This document shows, piece by piece, positions 31,171 through 38,504 of a stretch of DNA of 64,000 nt (positions within the stretch are counted from its first letter, which is position 1; each line of letters starts with the position of its first letter). A program made the translations under genes and the position numbers. Source of the DNA: Bog-473 sp963742035 (GTDB taxonomy: Bacteria; Actinomycetota; Acidimicrobiia; Acidimicrobiales; RAAP-2). The DNA lies in NCBI GenBank assembly GCA_963742035.1, contig CAVUKH010000007.1, positions 248,001 through 312,000 on the forward strand, in the 5' to 3' direction. The notes below the pieces were generated by a model. It was not told where the DNA came from, searched no databases, and saw nothing but the letters and a program-made list of their open reading frames with translations.

Positions 31171-32322
31171 ATGACCACACTCGCCCGAACACACGTTGCC
31201 GCCCGTCGCAGCGTTCCTCCGTTCGACCTGATTCTGCTCACCGCCACCCTGCTGGTGTCGATCATCGGAGTGGTGATGGTCTACACCGCCACGCGGGGGA
31301 CGCTCCTCGCCCAGGGCGACGACCCCAAGACCTTCCTGAAGAAGCAGGGCCTTTTCGTGGTGCTGGGGATCATCACCATGGTGGTGGTCGCGCTCATCGA
31401 TTACCGGCGGCTCGAGCCCATCGCCAACATCCTGTACTGGTTGATCGTCCTCGCCCTCGTGGGGGTGTTCGCGATCGGGAGCAGTGCCCAGGGTGCCGCG
31501 CGCTGGTTCAGTCTGGGTCCGTTGCAGCTGCAGCCATCGGAGTTCGCGGTGCTGGCCCTCATTTTGGCCGTGGCGACGTACTGCGCGCGGCGCGAGGAGG
31601 AGGGCCTGGCCTGGCGCGACGTCTTCCGACTCTTGATCATGTCAGCGATTCCCATCGCCCTGGTGCTGGTCCAGCCCGACCTCGGGACGGCGATGATCAT
31701 GGTCATCGTGCTCCTCGTCCTGCTGGCGGTGGCAGGCCTGCCGGTGAGGATTTTGTTCATGCTGCTCATCGGCACTGCGCTGGTGGCCTTCGTGGCGGTG
31801 GAGGGCGGCCTGTTGCACCACTACCAGATCGCCCGCCTCACGACCTTCTTGAACCCGAATTCGCACAGCACGAATCCCTTCGTGCAGGAGGCGATCTACA
31901 ACGGCCAGCAGGCCAAGAACGCCATCGGTTCGGGCGGCCTGTTGGGATCGGGCATCGGCCACGGCGTGGCGACGAATCTCGGCTATGTGCCGGAGCAGCA
32001 GACCGACTTCATCTTCACTGCGGTCGCCGAGCAGCTCGGCTTCGTGGGCTCCGTCGGCGTCCTGTTCCTCCTCGGCGTGATCGCCTGGCGGGTGCTGCAC
32101 GCCGCCGTGGTGGCTCGGGACACCTTTGGCCGCCTCATTTGCACCGGCCTGTTCGCCTTCATCTCGTTCAGCGTCTTCCAGAACGCCGGGATGACCATGG
32201 GGATCATGCCAATCACCGGCATCCCGCTCCCGTTCCTCAGCTACGGGGGGACGGCGGTCCTCGTGTTCTTCGGGGCCGTCGGGCTGGCTCTGAGCGTTGG
32301 TGCCCGGCGGAAGTTCCGATGA
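31171..32322 (+). CDS. rodA: SEDS-family peptidoglycan polymerase RodA
   Basis: A 383-residue protein with about ten membrane helices that polymerises lipid II with a class B PBP. Signature segments are SSAQGAARWFSLGPLQLQPSEF, VLVQPDLGTAMIMV, PEQQTDFIFTAVAEQLGFVG and ITGIPLPFLSYGGTAVL, closer to RodA than to FtsW. It overlaps the following nuclease-like gene by 4 nt. A second SEDS gene lies 2.4 kb away on the other strand. Confidence 0.92.
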   Translation: MTTLARTHVAARRSVPPFDLILLTATLLVSIIGVVMVYTATRGTLLAQGDDPKTFLKKQGLFVVLGIITMVVVALIDYRRLEPIANILYWLIVLALVGVFAIGSSAQGAARWFSLGPLQLQPSEFAVLALILAVATYCARREEEGLAWRDVFRLLIMSAIPIALVLVQPDLGTAMIMVIVLLVLLAVAGLPVRILFMLLIGTALVAFVAVEGGLLHHYQIARLTTFLNPNSHSTNPFVQEAIYNGQQAKNAIGSGGLLGSGIGHGVATNLGYVPEQQTDFIFTAVAEQLGFVGSVGVLFLLGVIAWRVLHAAVVARDTFGRLICTGLFAFISFSVFQNAGMTMGIMPITGIPLPFLSYGGTAVLVFFGAVGLALSVGARRKFR

Positions 32323-32825
32323 CCGACGTGCAGCCCCAGCCCGAACCGGTCGTGGTCCCGAACCTTCCGGTCTTCCGGGTCATGGACGTCGAAGACGTCG
32401 CCATGGATCTCCCCTCGCCCTACCCGGCCGTCACCCTGGTCGAGTCCGAGCCCCCGATGCGCGCGCTGGTCTTCCCCGTCGGCCTCCCCGAGGGCACCGC
32501 CATGGCCCAGGCCCTCCGGCGCATGGACTCGCGCCGCCCCATGACGCACGAGCTCTTCATGCAGGTGATGCAGCAGGCCCGCATCGACGTGATCGCGGTG
32601 CGCCTGACCGGGCGGGACGAGGGGAACCTGCTGGCCGAATTGGACCTCATGACCCCTGGTGGGCGCGTGCGGGTGGACTGCCGGCCCTCCGACGGCATCG
32701 TGCTGGCGTTGCGCATGCCGGTCCCCGCCCCGGTCCTGGCCGACGAGCGCCTGCTCGAGGACCTGGGTGATGTCGTCCCGATCGGGGACGACCTGTCACC
32801 CACCGACGGACCCGCCGAACCGTAG
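32319..32825 (+). CDS. Bifunctional nuclease family protein (DUF151/BFN)
   Basis: A 168-residue cytoplasmic protein. The DUF151 core reads LVESEPPMRALVFPVGLPEG, MAQALRR, RPMTHELFMQVM and VDCRPSDGIVLALRMPVPVLV-like PVPAPVLADERLLED. Plant homologues have DNase and RNase activity; the bacterial role is unsettled. ATG 32319 overlaps the rodA stop (ATGA), so it is the second gene of that operon. The last residues are Asp/Pro-rich. Confidence 0.88.
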   Translation: MTDVQPQPEPVVVPNLPVFRVMDVEDVAMDLPSPYPAVTLVESEPPMRALVFPVGLPEGTAMAQALRRMDSRRPMTHELFMQVMQQARIDVIAVRLTGRDEGNLLAELDLMTPGGRVRVDCRPSDGIVLALRMPVPAPVLADERLLEDLGDVVPIGDDLSPTDGPAEP

Positions 32826-33078
32826 TCCCGAGGCACGCCTGGGGCGCGACCCCCCTGCCGCCCGGGGCGGTCGGACTCGCCGCGCCGCGCCGCGCCGCGC
32901 CGCGAGATCGCCTCGGATCTGATCTGACGGGTCATGACCCTCATGCGAGGACGTCCATCCCTCACCGGCGAGCCCCAACCTTCGAGCTGGGGCGGCCTCA
33001 GGACCGCACCTTCTACACTCCGAAAGGGCAGTGCCTTGTGGCGCTGGGGGGACCTGTTTGGGGGGTTCGGAGGGCACG
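32826..33078. other. Intergenic region with pentanucleotide repeat
   Basis: Contains five tandem copies of CGCCG (32881-32905). Further on, TACACT (33014-33019) could be a -10 for the lipoprotein gene, giving a leader of about 50 nt. No gene seen. Confidence 0.5.
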
Positions 33079-33399
33079 GTGATCACGCAAAGAGGCGGAA
33101 CCGCGCCGACAATCACGCCAGTCCGTGGCCGCTTGTTTCTTCCCTTGGTGGTGGTCGTCGCGGGACTGTCCTTGGGTCTCACGGGCTGTGGGTCACCGGG
33201 TCCCGCAAAGTCGTATCAGCAGGGCTGGGACCGAGCGGTCACTTCTCCGGGGTACGACTGCGACACCGTGCCGTCGGGCGTCGCATCACATTCCGATTGG
33301 ACGAGGGGCTGTGGGACTGCGGAGAACTACCTGGGTATCCATGACACGACCGGGCACAATCCGACGCCGACCCCGACCACATACCCCGGCGATCCGTAG
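33079..33399 (+). CDS. Small putative lipoprotein
   Basis: A 106-residue protein with no recognised family. The signal peptide has the hydrophobic core LFLPLVVVVAGLSLGLT followed by the lipobox LTGC, so the mature protein would be lipid-anchored on the outer face of the membrane. The mature part has three further Cys (in YDCDTV, RGCGTA) and a Pro/Thr-rich end. GTG 33079 is chosen because GGAGG lies 5 nt upstream; an in-frame GTG at 33031 would add 16 residues. It ends convergent to the DUF5655 gene. Confidence 0.6.
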   Translation: MITQRGGTAPTITPVRGRLFLPLVVVVAGLSLGLTGCGSPGPAKSYQQGWDRAVTSPGYDCDTVPSGVASHSDWTRGCGTAENYLGIHDTTGHNPTPTPTTYPGDP

Positions 33400-33447
33400 C
33401 TCTGGTTTCCCGACGTCCCCACCGCGCGGATGTGGAGTGTCCCACCC

Positions 33448-33464
33448 TCCCGGCGAAGTGGGGC
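33448..33464. repeat. 17-bp direct repeat, copy 1
   Basis: TCCCGGCGAAGTGGGGC. An identical copy lies at 34252-34268. Together they bracket the DUF5655 gene and a 74-codon gene. Copy 1 lies just past the 3' end of the DUF5655 gene. Confidence 0.7.
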
Positions 33465-33466
33465 GA

Positions 33467-33856
33467 TCAGCTCGTCGTCCGAGGTGCTCGGTGAGCGCCC
33501 CGTCCGACTTGGTATGCCTCCTCGAGCAAGGCTGCAAAGGAATCGTCGAGCTGTGCCGTACTGGTTATCCGAAACTGATTGACGTAGAGGCTCTTCGTGT
33601 AGGGCGATGTCCGAAGGAACCTTTCGTCCTGCACCTCTCGTTGTAGATCGAGGAACCCGTCCAAAGAGGCCTTGCGGGGTTTTGCCCCGGCAAAACCCCG
33701 GTGGGTTCCCTTGAAGGCAATGGCCGTCTTGGTGACGCTGACCGTGTACGGCCCGCACGCCTTCAGCAACCTGACGAAGCGTGTGTAGAGGTCGACGACG
33801 GCTGTCGGTTTGTCGGCCAAATGGCGCTCAACGCTCCATTCCCCAGCGGATTCCAC
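33467..33856 (-). CDS. DUF5655 domain protein
   Basis: A 129-residue protein resembling DUF5655: WSVERHLADKP, VRLLKACGPYTVSVTKTAIAFK, KASLDGFLDLQREV and YVNQFRITSTAQLDDSFAALLEEAY. The function of the family is unknown. GTG start at 33856; TAGTCT ends 6 nt upstream. A 26-bp perfect inverted repeat (33675-33700) lies inside the coding region at the codons for GFAGAKPR. It sits in a patch of small accessory genes between two SEDS genes. Confidence 0.75.
   Translation of the reverse strand: MESAGEWSVERHLADKPTAVVDLYTRFVRLLKACGPYTVSVTKTAIAFKGTHRGFAGAKPRKASLDGFLDLQREVQDERFLRTSPYTKSLYVNQFRITSTAQLDDSFAALLEEAYQVGRGAHRAPRTTS
33675..33700. repeat. 26-bp perfect inverted repeat inside the DUF5655 gene
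   Basis: Arms CGGGGTTTTGCC (33675-33686) and GGCAAAACCCCG (33689-33700) with a 2-nt centre. Unusually A/T-containing for this genome. Confidence 0.85.
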
Positions 33857-33862
33857 CGGTGC

Positions 33863-33868
33863 AGACTA
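33863..33868 (-). promoter_or_regulatory. Leaderless -10 element of the DUF5655 gene
   Basis: TAGTCT on the minus strand ends 6 nt before the GTG at 33856. Confidence 0.45.
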
Positions 33869-33997
33869 ATGAGCCTCCGGATCTGCCTCTGCCCCCACGA
33901 TCCCGGACACTCTCGCCCGCCACGTCACCTCGCTCTCCTCGGAATCCGTGAGGATGGTCCGTTGCGACAGGGCAGCCCTTCTGTGACTGTGTACCCC

Positions 33998-34222
33998 ATG
34001 TCCGTGGATGTGGGCAGGGACCGGGTCGAGCGGGCCGTGTTCCAGCTCGGCCCGATGGATGGACGGGAGCACCCGATCGAGAGGGATACAGATGAGCTGT
34101 CCGTCGTGATGAGCGACGGCCAGCAGCATCGCTACAGACGCACGGACGAAGTACAACGGCTGGCTGATGGCGGGTCGGGAGTCGTCTTTCGTTGGGCGGG
34201 TCGCTACTACGGTCCAAAGTAG
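33998..34222 (+). CDS. Small conserved-looking protein of unknown function
   Basis: A 74-residue frame: MSVDVGRDRVERAVFQL, then LGPMDGREHPIERD, VVMSDGQQHRYRRTDEVQ and VFRWAGRYYGPK. The GPMDGR...YRR...YYG layout resembles short actinobacterial and phage proteins of unknown role; I recall the pattern, not a named family. There is no clear ribosome binding site or TANNNT element, so the start is uncertain. It lies inside the 17-bp direct-repeat bracket with the DUF5655 gene. Confidence 0.45.
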   Translation: MSVDVGRDRVERAVFQLGPMDGREHPIERDTDELSVVMSDGQQHRYRRTDEVQRLADGGSGVVFRWAGRYYGPK

Positions 34223-34251
34223 CGAGCGGAGCGGAGCCTGCACCCGCTCTG

Positions 34252-34268
34252 TCCCGGCGAAGTGGGGC
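34252..34268. repeat. 17-bp direct repeat, copy 2
   Basis: Identical to 33448-33464. It lies 60 nt upstream of the MhuD-like gene. Confidence 0.7.
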
Positions 34269-34328
34269 ACCGTGGCCAGAGCGGACCTGGCAAGATCGGT
34301 GGATCCCGAAACCCCCTGGTGAGGTGCC

Positions 34329-34697
34329 ATGACTGCTGGTGAAGGACCGACCGTGATCAAGATCAACGCCATCACCGTGCCGGCGAACTCCGGTGACGAA
34401 CTGGCCCGCCGCTTCGCGGAGCGGGCCGGCGCCGTCGACGACCAGGACGGTTTCGAGGGCTTCGAGCTGCTCCGTCCCACCGACGAACGGCTGCAGTGGC
34501 TTGTCGTCACCCGCTGGCGTGACGAGGAGTCGTTCCAGAAATGGGTGTCCTCCCCTGCCTTTGCCCACGGGCACGCCGGGGCCGATCGGCCCTCGCCACA
34601 CGGGGGCCCCGTCTCGGTCTCCTCCGAGCTCTGGTCCTACGAGGTGGCCGGCGGTTCGGCCGGCGGTTCGGACGGCGCGGGACCGTCAGAGGAGTAG
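34329..34697 (+). CDS. Antibiotic-biosynthesis-monooxygenase fold protein, MhuD-like heme oxygenase
   Basis: A 122-residue ABM-fold protein. VIKINAITVP, ELARRFAERAGAVDDQDGFEGFELLRP, WLVVTRW and FQKWVSSPAF match the pattern I recall for Mycobacterium tuberculosis MhuD, which breaks down heme. The Asn in KINAI and the Trp in FQKW are at the MhuD active-site positions; a His follows at Trp+8 and Trp+10 rather than Trp+9, so the heme ligand may be shifted. The C-terminal tail is Gly/Ser-rich. The start follows GGTGAGGTG. Function by homology only. Confidence 0.75.
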   Translation: MTAGEGPTVIKINAITVPANSGDELARRFAERAGAVDDQDGFEGFELLRPTDERLQWLVVTRWRDEESFQKWVSSPAFAHGHAGADRPSPHGGPVSVSSELWSYEVAGGSAGGSDGAGPSEE

Positions 34698-34698
34698 G

Positions 34699-36084
34699 TC
34701 AGCGGGCCGGGACCATCGGCCGTTCGCCCGGCGCGGCGGCGGCACCGGCGGACAGCATCTCTGCCTGCGCCACCGCGCCCTCGTCGGAGATGCGCAACAT
34801 CAACGCGATGAGGACGTAGTTGGCCAGCAGCGACGAACCACCGTACGCGACGAAGGGGAGAGTGATGCCGGTGAAGGGCAACAGCCGCACCACCCCCGCC
34901 ATGATGAAGAAGGCCTGGAAACCCAGAATGAGGGTGAGTCCCGTGGCCATGAGCCGCGAGAAGTCGGAGCGGGCCGTCTGGGCCACCCGGAAGCCGGAGC
35001 CGACCAGAAGAATGAAGGCCATCACGACGGCGACACAGCCGACCAGTCCCATTTCGGTCCCGATGGCGGCAAAGATCATGTCGCTCGTGAGCTCGGGAAT
35101 GGTACCGGCGAACTTGTCGACCCCCAGCCCGGTGCCGCCGATCCCGCCGTCGCCCATGCTGTACCAGGCACGGCTCAGCTGGTAGCCCCCCGAGTTCTGA
35201 TTGGTCGCCGTCGGCCACGGGTTCTGCCACTCGGTCACCCGCAGGTGCACCTGGTTGAAATATCGTGCCGCGACATAGGCACCGACGCCGAAAAGGATCA
35301 GCCCCAGCACCAGGTACCCGAAACGACCGGTGGCGACCCACAGCAGGCCGATGAAGAGGACGAAGAGAAGGGCGGCGAAGCCGATGTCGTCCTCCAACCC
35401 GATCACCGCCATGGCGGCGCCCCAGGCCACGATGATGGGGATCAGTGGCCGCGGGTCCAGGTAGAGGCGGTTCCCGATCTGGGCCGTCGGGATCGACAGC
35501 ATCTCCTTGTTCTCCGCGAAGTACGAGGCGAAGAAGATGCAGAGCAGGATCTTGGAGAACTCGATCGGCTGGAACGACAGGCTGCCGAAGTGCACCCAGA
35601 GTCGGGCCCCGTAGATCGGGGAGAAGAACAGCGGCGCCACCAGGAAGATGCCGGCCACGAGCAACAGCAGATAGCGGTAACGCTCCAGGTCGCGTGAGTA
35701 GCGGACGACCAGCAGGGTCAGCACGTAGAGCATCACACCCAAGGCGGCCCAGGCGGCCTGGCCCTGCGCCTGGCCGGGATCCCAGCGGGCGATGACGACA
35801 TAGCCGATCCCGTTGAGCAGCACGGCCAGCGGGAGGATCACCGCGTTGGCCCTCGGGGCCAGCCAGCGATTGGCCATGTGGGCCACCAGCGCCAGCCCGA
35901 GCACAATGCCGAGGAAGGCCCCGATGTTGTCGGGGATCTTCGACTTCTGGCCCAGAACAGCAATGATGTAGAGCGCGACGATCAGGAACGCGCCAAAGAG
36001 GAGCAGGCCCAGCTCGGTCCGTCGCTTCGGCTTGGGGCCGAAGACGTAGCGCGGGAAGGGTGTGCGGCGGACAGTGGACGGCAC
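34699..36084 (-). CDS. Second SEDS-family protein (FtsW/RodA/SpoVE)
   Basis: A 461-residue membrane protein with about 12 hydrophobic segments. Family motifs: GARLWVHFGSLSFQPIEFSKILL, LEDDIGFAALLFVLF, GIGGTGLGVDKFAGTIPELTSDMIFAAIGTEMGLVG and FTGITLPFVAYGGSSLLANY. The longer N-terminal part resembles the RodA-type protein of mycobacteria. The usual Gln-x-Asp-Leu-Gly segment reads EDDIGFA. GTG start with TACGAT ending 7 nt upstream. Divergent from ppk; no partner PBP gene is adjacent within the window. Confidence 0.88.
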   Translation of the reverse strand: MPSTVRRTPFPRYVFGPKPKRRTELGLLLFGAFLIVALYIIAVLGQKSKIPDNIGAFLGIVLGLALVAHMANRWLAPRANAVILPLAVLLNGIGYVVIARWDPGQAQGQAAWAALGVMLYVLTLLVVRYSRDLERYRYLLLLVAGIFLVAPLFFSPIYGARLWVHFGSLSFQPIEFSKILLCIFFASYFAENKEMLSIPTAQIGNRLYLDPRPLIPIIVAWGAAMAVIGLEDDIGFAALLFVLFIGLLWVATGRFGYLVLGLILFGVGAYVAARYFNQVHLRVTEWQNPWPTATNQNSGGYQLSRAWYSMGDGGIGGTGLGVDKFAGTIPELTSDMIFAAIGTEMGLVGCVAVVMAFILLVGSGFRVAQTARSDFSRLMATGLTLILGFQAFFIMAGVVRLLPFTGITLPFVAYGGSSLLANYVLIALMLRISDEGAVAQAEMLSAGAAAAPGERPMVPAR

Positions 36085-36091
36085 CGGGCGA

Positions 36092-36097
36092 ATCGTA
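36092..36097 (-). promoter_or_regulatory. Leaderless -10 element of the second SEDS gene
   Basis: TACGAT on the minus strand ends 7 nt before the GTG at 36084. Confidence 0.5.
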
Positions 36098-36108
36098 GTG
36101 GTGGGGGG

Positions 36109-36114
36109 TAGGAT
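36109..36114 (+). promoter_or_regulatory. Possible -10 element of ppk
   Basis: TAGGAT on the plus strand, 11 bp from the oppositely oriented TACGAT of the SEDS gene. It predicts a leader of about 40 nt before ATG 36161. Confidence 0.4.
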
Positions 36115-36160
36115 TCAGGGTGACATCCCGCCTCACGTGTCGCGCGCCGCACCCCCTCTC

Positions 36161-38416
36161 ATGACCCAGACCCAGCCTCAGCACCAACCCCAGGCGCAGC
36201 CGGAGCCCCAGGTCACGGGCGATGGACCGGCCCCCGATGTGGTGATCGGCGAAGAGGTCGAGCACCCCACGGCCCCGACCTACCAGGAGATCGAGGCCTT
36301 CGGGTACCAGCGCTTCACCAACCGGGAGCAGTCGCGCCTCGACTTCGGTGCCCGCCTGCTCGACCTGGCCGAGGACGACGGCGTGCCGCTGTTGGAGCGG
36401 GCGAAGTTCCTTGCCATCTTCTCCGAGCTGCTCGACGAGTTCTACCAAATACGGGTCGCCGCGCTCGAGGACCAGGTCGCAGCGGGCGTGCGCACCCGCT
36501 CGGTCGACGGGCTGCGTCCCGGCGAGCAGCTCACGATGATCAGGGCCAGGGTGGAGGAGCTGGTCCGGCGCCAGGACCACATCTTCCTCGATCTCCTCGT
36601 GCCGGCCTTGGCCGAAGCGGGTATCCGCTTCGCCAGCTGGTCCTCGCTCGACGACGAGGACCGCGCCCACCTGGTCGACGTGTTCCAGCGTCAGATCTAT
36701 CCCGTGCTCACTCCGCTGGCCGTTGACCCCGGGCACCCCTTCCCCTACATCTCCAACCTCTCGCTCAACCTGGTGGTCGAGGTCGAGGATCCGACGTCCG
36801 GCGAAGGCCGCATCGCCCGTGTCAAGGTGCCCCCGGCGCTGCCCCGCTTCGTGGTGATGCCCGACGGCGAGCGCTTCGTCCCGCTCGAGCAGGTCATCGC
36901 CGCCCACCTGGACTCGCTGTTCCCGGGTATGACCATCGGCCACCACCACGCCTTCCGGGTGACCCGCAACGCCGACCTCGTGCTCGAGGAGGACGAGGCG
37001 GACGATCTGCTGGTCGCCATTGAGATGGAGCTGCGCCGACGCCGCTTCGGCAAGGCCCTCCGGCTCGAGATCGAGGCAGACATGGGTCAGGACCTGGCCG
37101 AGCTGTTGGCGACCGAGCTCGAGGTGGGGGCCGACGGCGTCTTCCGCGTGAGCGCCCCCTTGGACCTGAGCGGGTTGTGGGGCGTCTACGCCCTCGACCG
37201 TCCCGACCTGCATGGCGAGACCTGGACACCGATGACACCCCCGCGGCTGGGCCAGGTCGCCCACGATCCGGCCGAGTTCTTCGCCCTCTTGCGCGAGCGC
37301 GACGTTTTGGTGCACCACCCGTATGACTCGTTCGCCACCTCGGTCGAGGCCTTCGTGGCGCAGGCCGCCGAAGACCCGGCCGTCTTGGGGATCAAGCAGA
37401 CGCTCTACCGCACCGGCGGCGACAGTCCGATCGTGCAGTCGCTGATTCAGGCCGCCGAGAACGGCAAACAGGTGGCCGCCATCGTGGAACTCAAGGCGCG
37501 CTTCGACGAAGAGGCGAACATCGGGTGGGCCCGCGCGCTCGAAGAGGTGGGCGTCCACGTCGTCTACGGCATCGTCGGCCTCAAGACGCATTCGAAGACC
37601 GCGCTCGTGCTGCGCCGTGAGGACGATGGCGTGCGGCACTACTGCCACGTGGGCACGGGCAACTACAACTCCAAGACGGCGCGCATCTACGAGGACCTCG
37701 GGCTGCTCACTTCGGACCCTGAAATCGGCGCCGACGTCGGCGAGCTTTTCAACTACCTGACGGGGTTCTCCCGCCACGCCGACTACCGCCAGATACTCGT
37801 GTCCCCGGTGACCGTCCGCAAACGCATCCACGCCATGATCGAGGAGCAGACCGAGGCGGGACCGGCGGGCCGCATCGTCTTGAAGCTCAACGGCCTCACT
37901 GACGCCGCCATGATCGACGCCCTCTACCGAGCGTCGGGCGCCGGCGTGGAGATCGATCTCGCCGTGCGCGGCCTGTGCCGCCTCCGCCCCGGCATCCCCG
38001 AGCTGTCCGAGCGCATCCGGGTCCGCTCCATTGTGGGGAGCTTCCTGGAGCATTCGCGGATCTACCGCTTCGGTGGTGCCCCCGCCGACCCGGCGGCCGG
38101 AACCGGTCTGCCTCTCAAGATCTTCATCGGCTCGGCGGACCTCATGGGTCGCAACCTCGATCGCCGAATTGAGGTCGTCGTTCCCGTGCACGACCCCGAG
38201 TTGCAGTCCCGCCTCTTCGAGGTGCTCGACCTCGTGTTCGCCGACGAGACCAACGCCTGGGAGCTGGGCTCGGACCGGCGCTGGCGCCGAGTGCCCAACC
38301 GCCATGGAGTGAGCTCGCAGGAACGGCTGAAGGAGCTGGCACGGGAGCGGGCCCGCCGGCGTCTCGACTCGGACCTCCGTGTCGGAGAGGGTGAAGAGGC
38401 CAATCCTCCCGCGTAG
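36161..38416 (+). CDS. ppk: Polyphosphate kinase 1
   Basis: A 751-residue enzyme making long-chain polyphosphate from ATP. After a Gln/Pro-rich extension of about 40 residues the N domain begins EIEAFGYQRFTNREQSRLDF. The catalytic part contains GIKQTLYRTGGDSPIV, KARFDEEANIGWA, VYGIVGLKTHSKTALVLRRE (the autophosphorylated His) and YCHVGTGNYNSKTARIYEDL (second conserved His). Start ATG 36161 has no ribosome binding site; in-frame GTG 36137 is an alternative. The GT-C mannosyltransferase gene follows after 88 nt with its own promoter. Confidence 0.95.
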   Translation: MTQTQPQHQPQAQPEPQVTGDGPAPDVVIGEEVEHPTAPTYQEIEAFGYQRFTNREQSRLDFGARLLDLAEDDGVPLLERAKFLAIFSELLDEFYQIRVAALEDQVAAGVRTRSVDGLRPGEQLTMIRARVEELVRRQDHIFLDLLVPALAEAGIRFASWSSLDDEDRAHLVDVFQRQIYPVLTPLAVDPGHPFPYISNLSLNLVVEVEDPTSGEGRIARVKVPPALPRFVVMPDGERFVPLEQVIAAHLDSLFPGMTIGHHHAFRVTRNADLVLEEDEADDLLVAIEMELRRRRFGKALRLEIEADMGQDLAELLATELEVGADGVFRVSAPLDLSGLWGVYALDRPDLHGETWTPMTPPRLGQVAHDPAEFFALLRERDVLVHHPYDSFATSVEAFVAQAAEDPAVLGIKQTLYRTGGDSPIVQSLIQAAENGKQVAAIVELKARFDEEANIGWARALEEVGVHVVYGIVGLKTHSKTALVLRREDDGVRHYCHVGTGNYNSKTARIYEDLGLLTSDPEIGADVGELFNYLTGFSRHADYRQILVSPVTVRKRIHAMIEEQTEAGPAGRIVLKLNGLTDAAMIDALYRASGAGVEIDLAVRGLCRLRPGIPELSERIRVRSIVGSFLEHSRIYRFGGAPADPAAGTGLPLKIFIGSADLMGRNLDRRIEVVVPVHDPELQSRLFEVLDLVFADETNAWELGSDRRWRRVPNRHGVSSQERLKELARERARRRLDSDLRVGEGEEANPPA

Positions 38417-38490
38417 TGGGCCCCGGGCGGCGACGGGTCACGAGCGCGGCGATCGGGGCACCGCTGTGCAGGTCAGGTCGTGGCGCCCGC

Positions 38491-38496
38491 TACCCT
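38491..38496 (+). promoter_or_regulatory. Leaderless -10 element of the mannosyltransferase gene
   Basis: TACCCT ends 8 nt before the ATG at 38505 and decides the start among several upstream in-frame codons. Confidence 0.5.
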
Positions 38497-38504
38497 TCGG
38501 CGCC

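Noticed and set aside
31080..32318. A long frame upstream of the DUF151 gene suggesting an N-terminal fusion
   Set aside because: It is the out-of-frame shadow of rodA. The DUF151 start at 32319 overlaps the rodA stop in the normal ATGA fashion.
34637..38305. A 1,222-codon open frame on the minus strand covering the SEDS gene and ppk
   Set aside because: Its part over ppk is antisense to a clear polyphosphate kinase and its amino-acid pattern (Arg/His/Gly/Val-rich, no motifs) is the usual shadow of GC-rich coding sequence.
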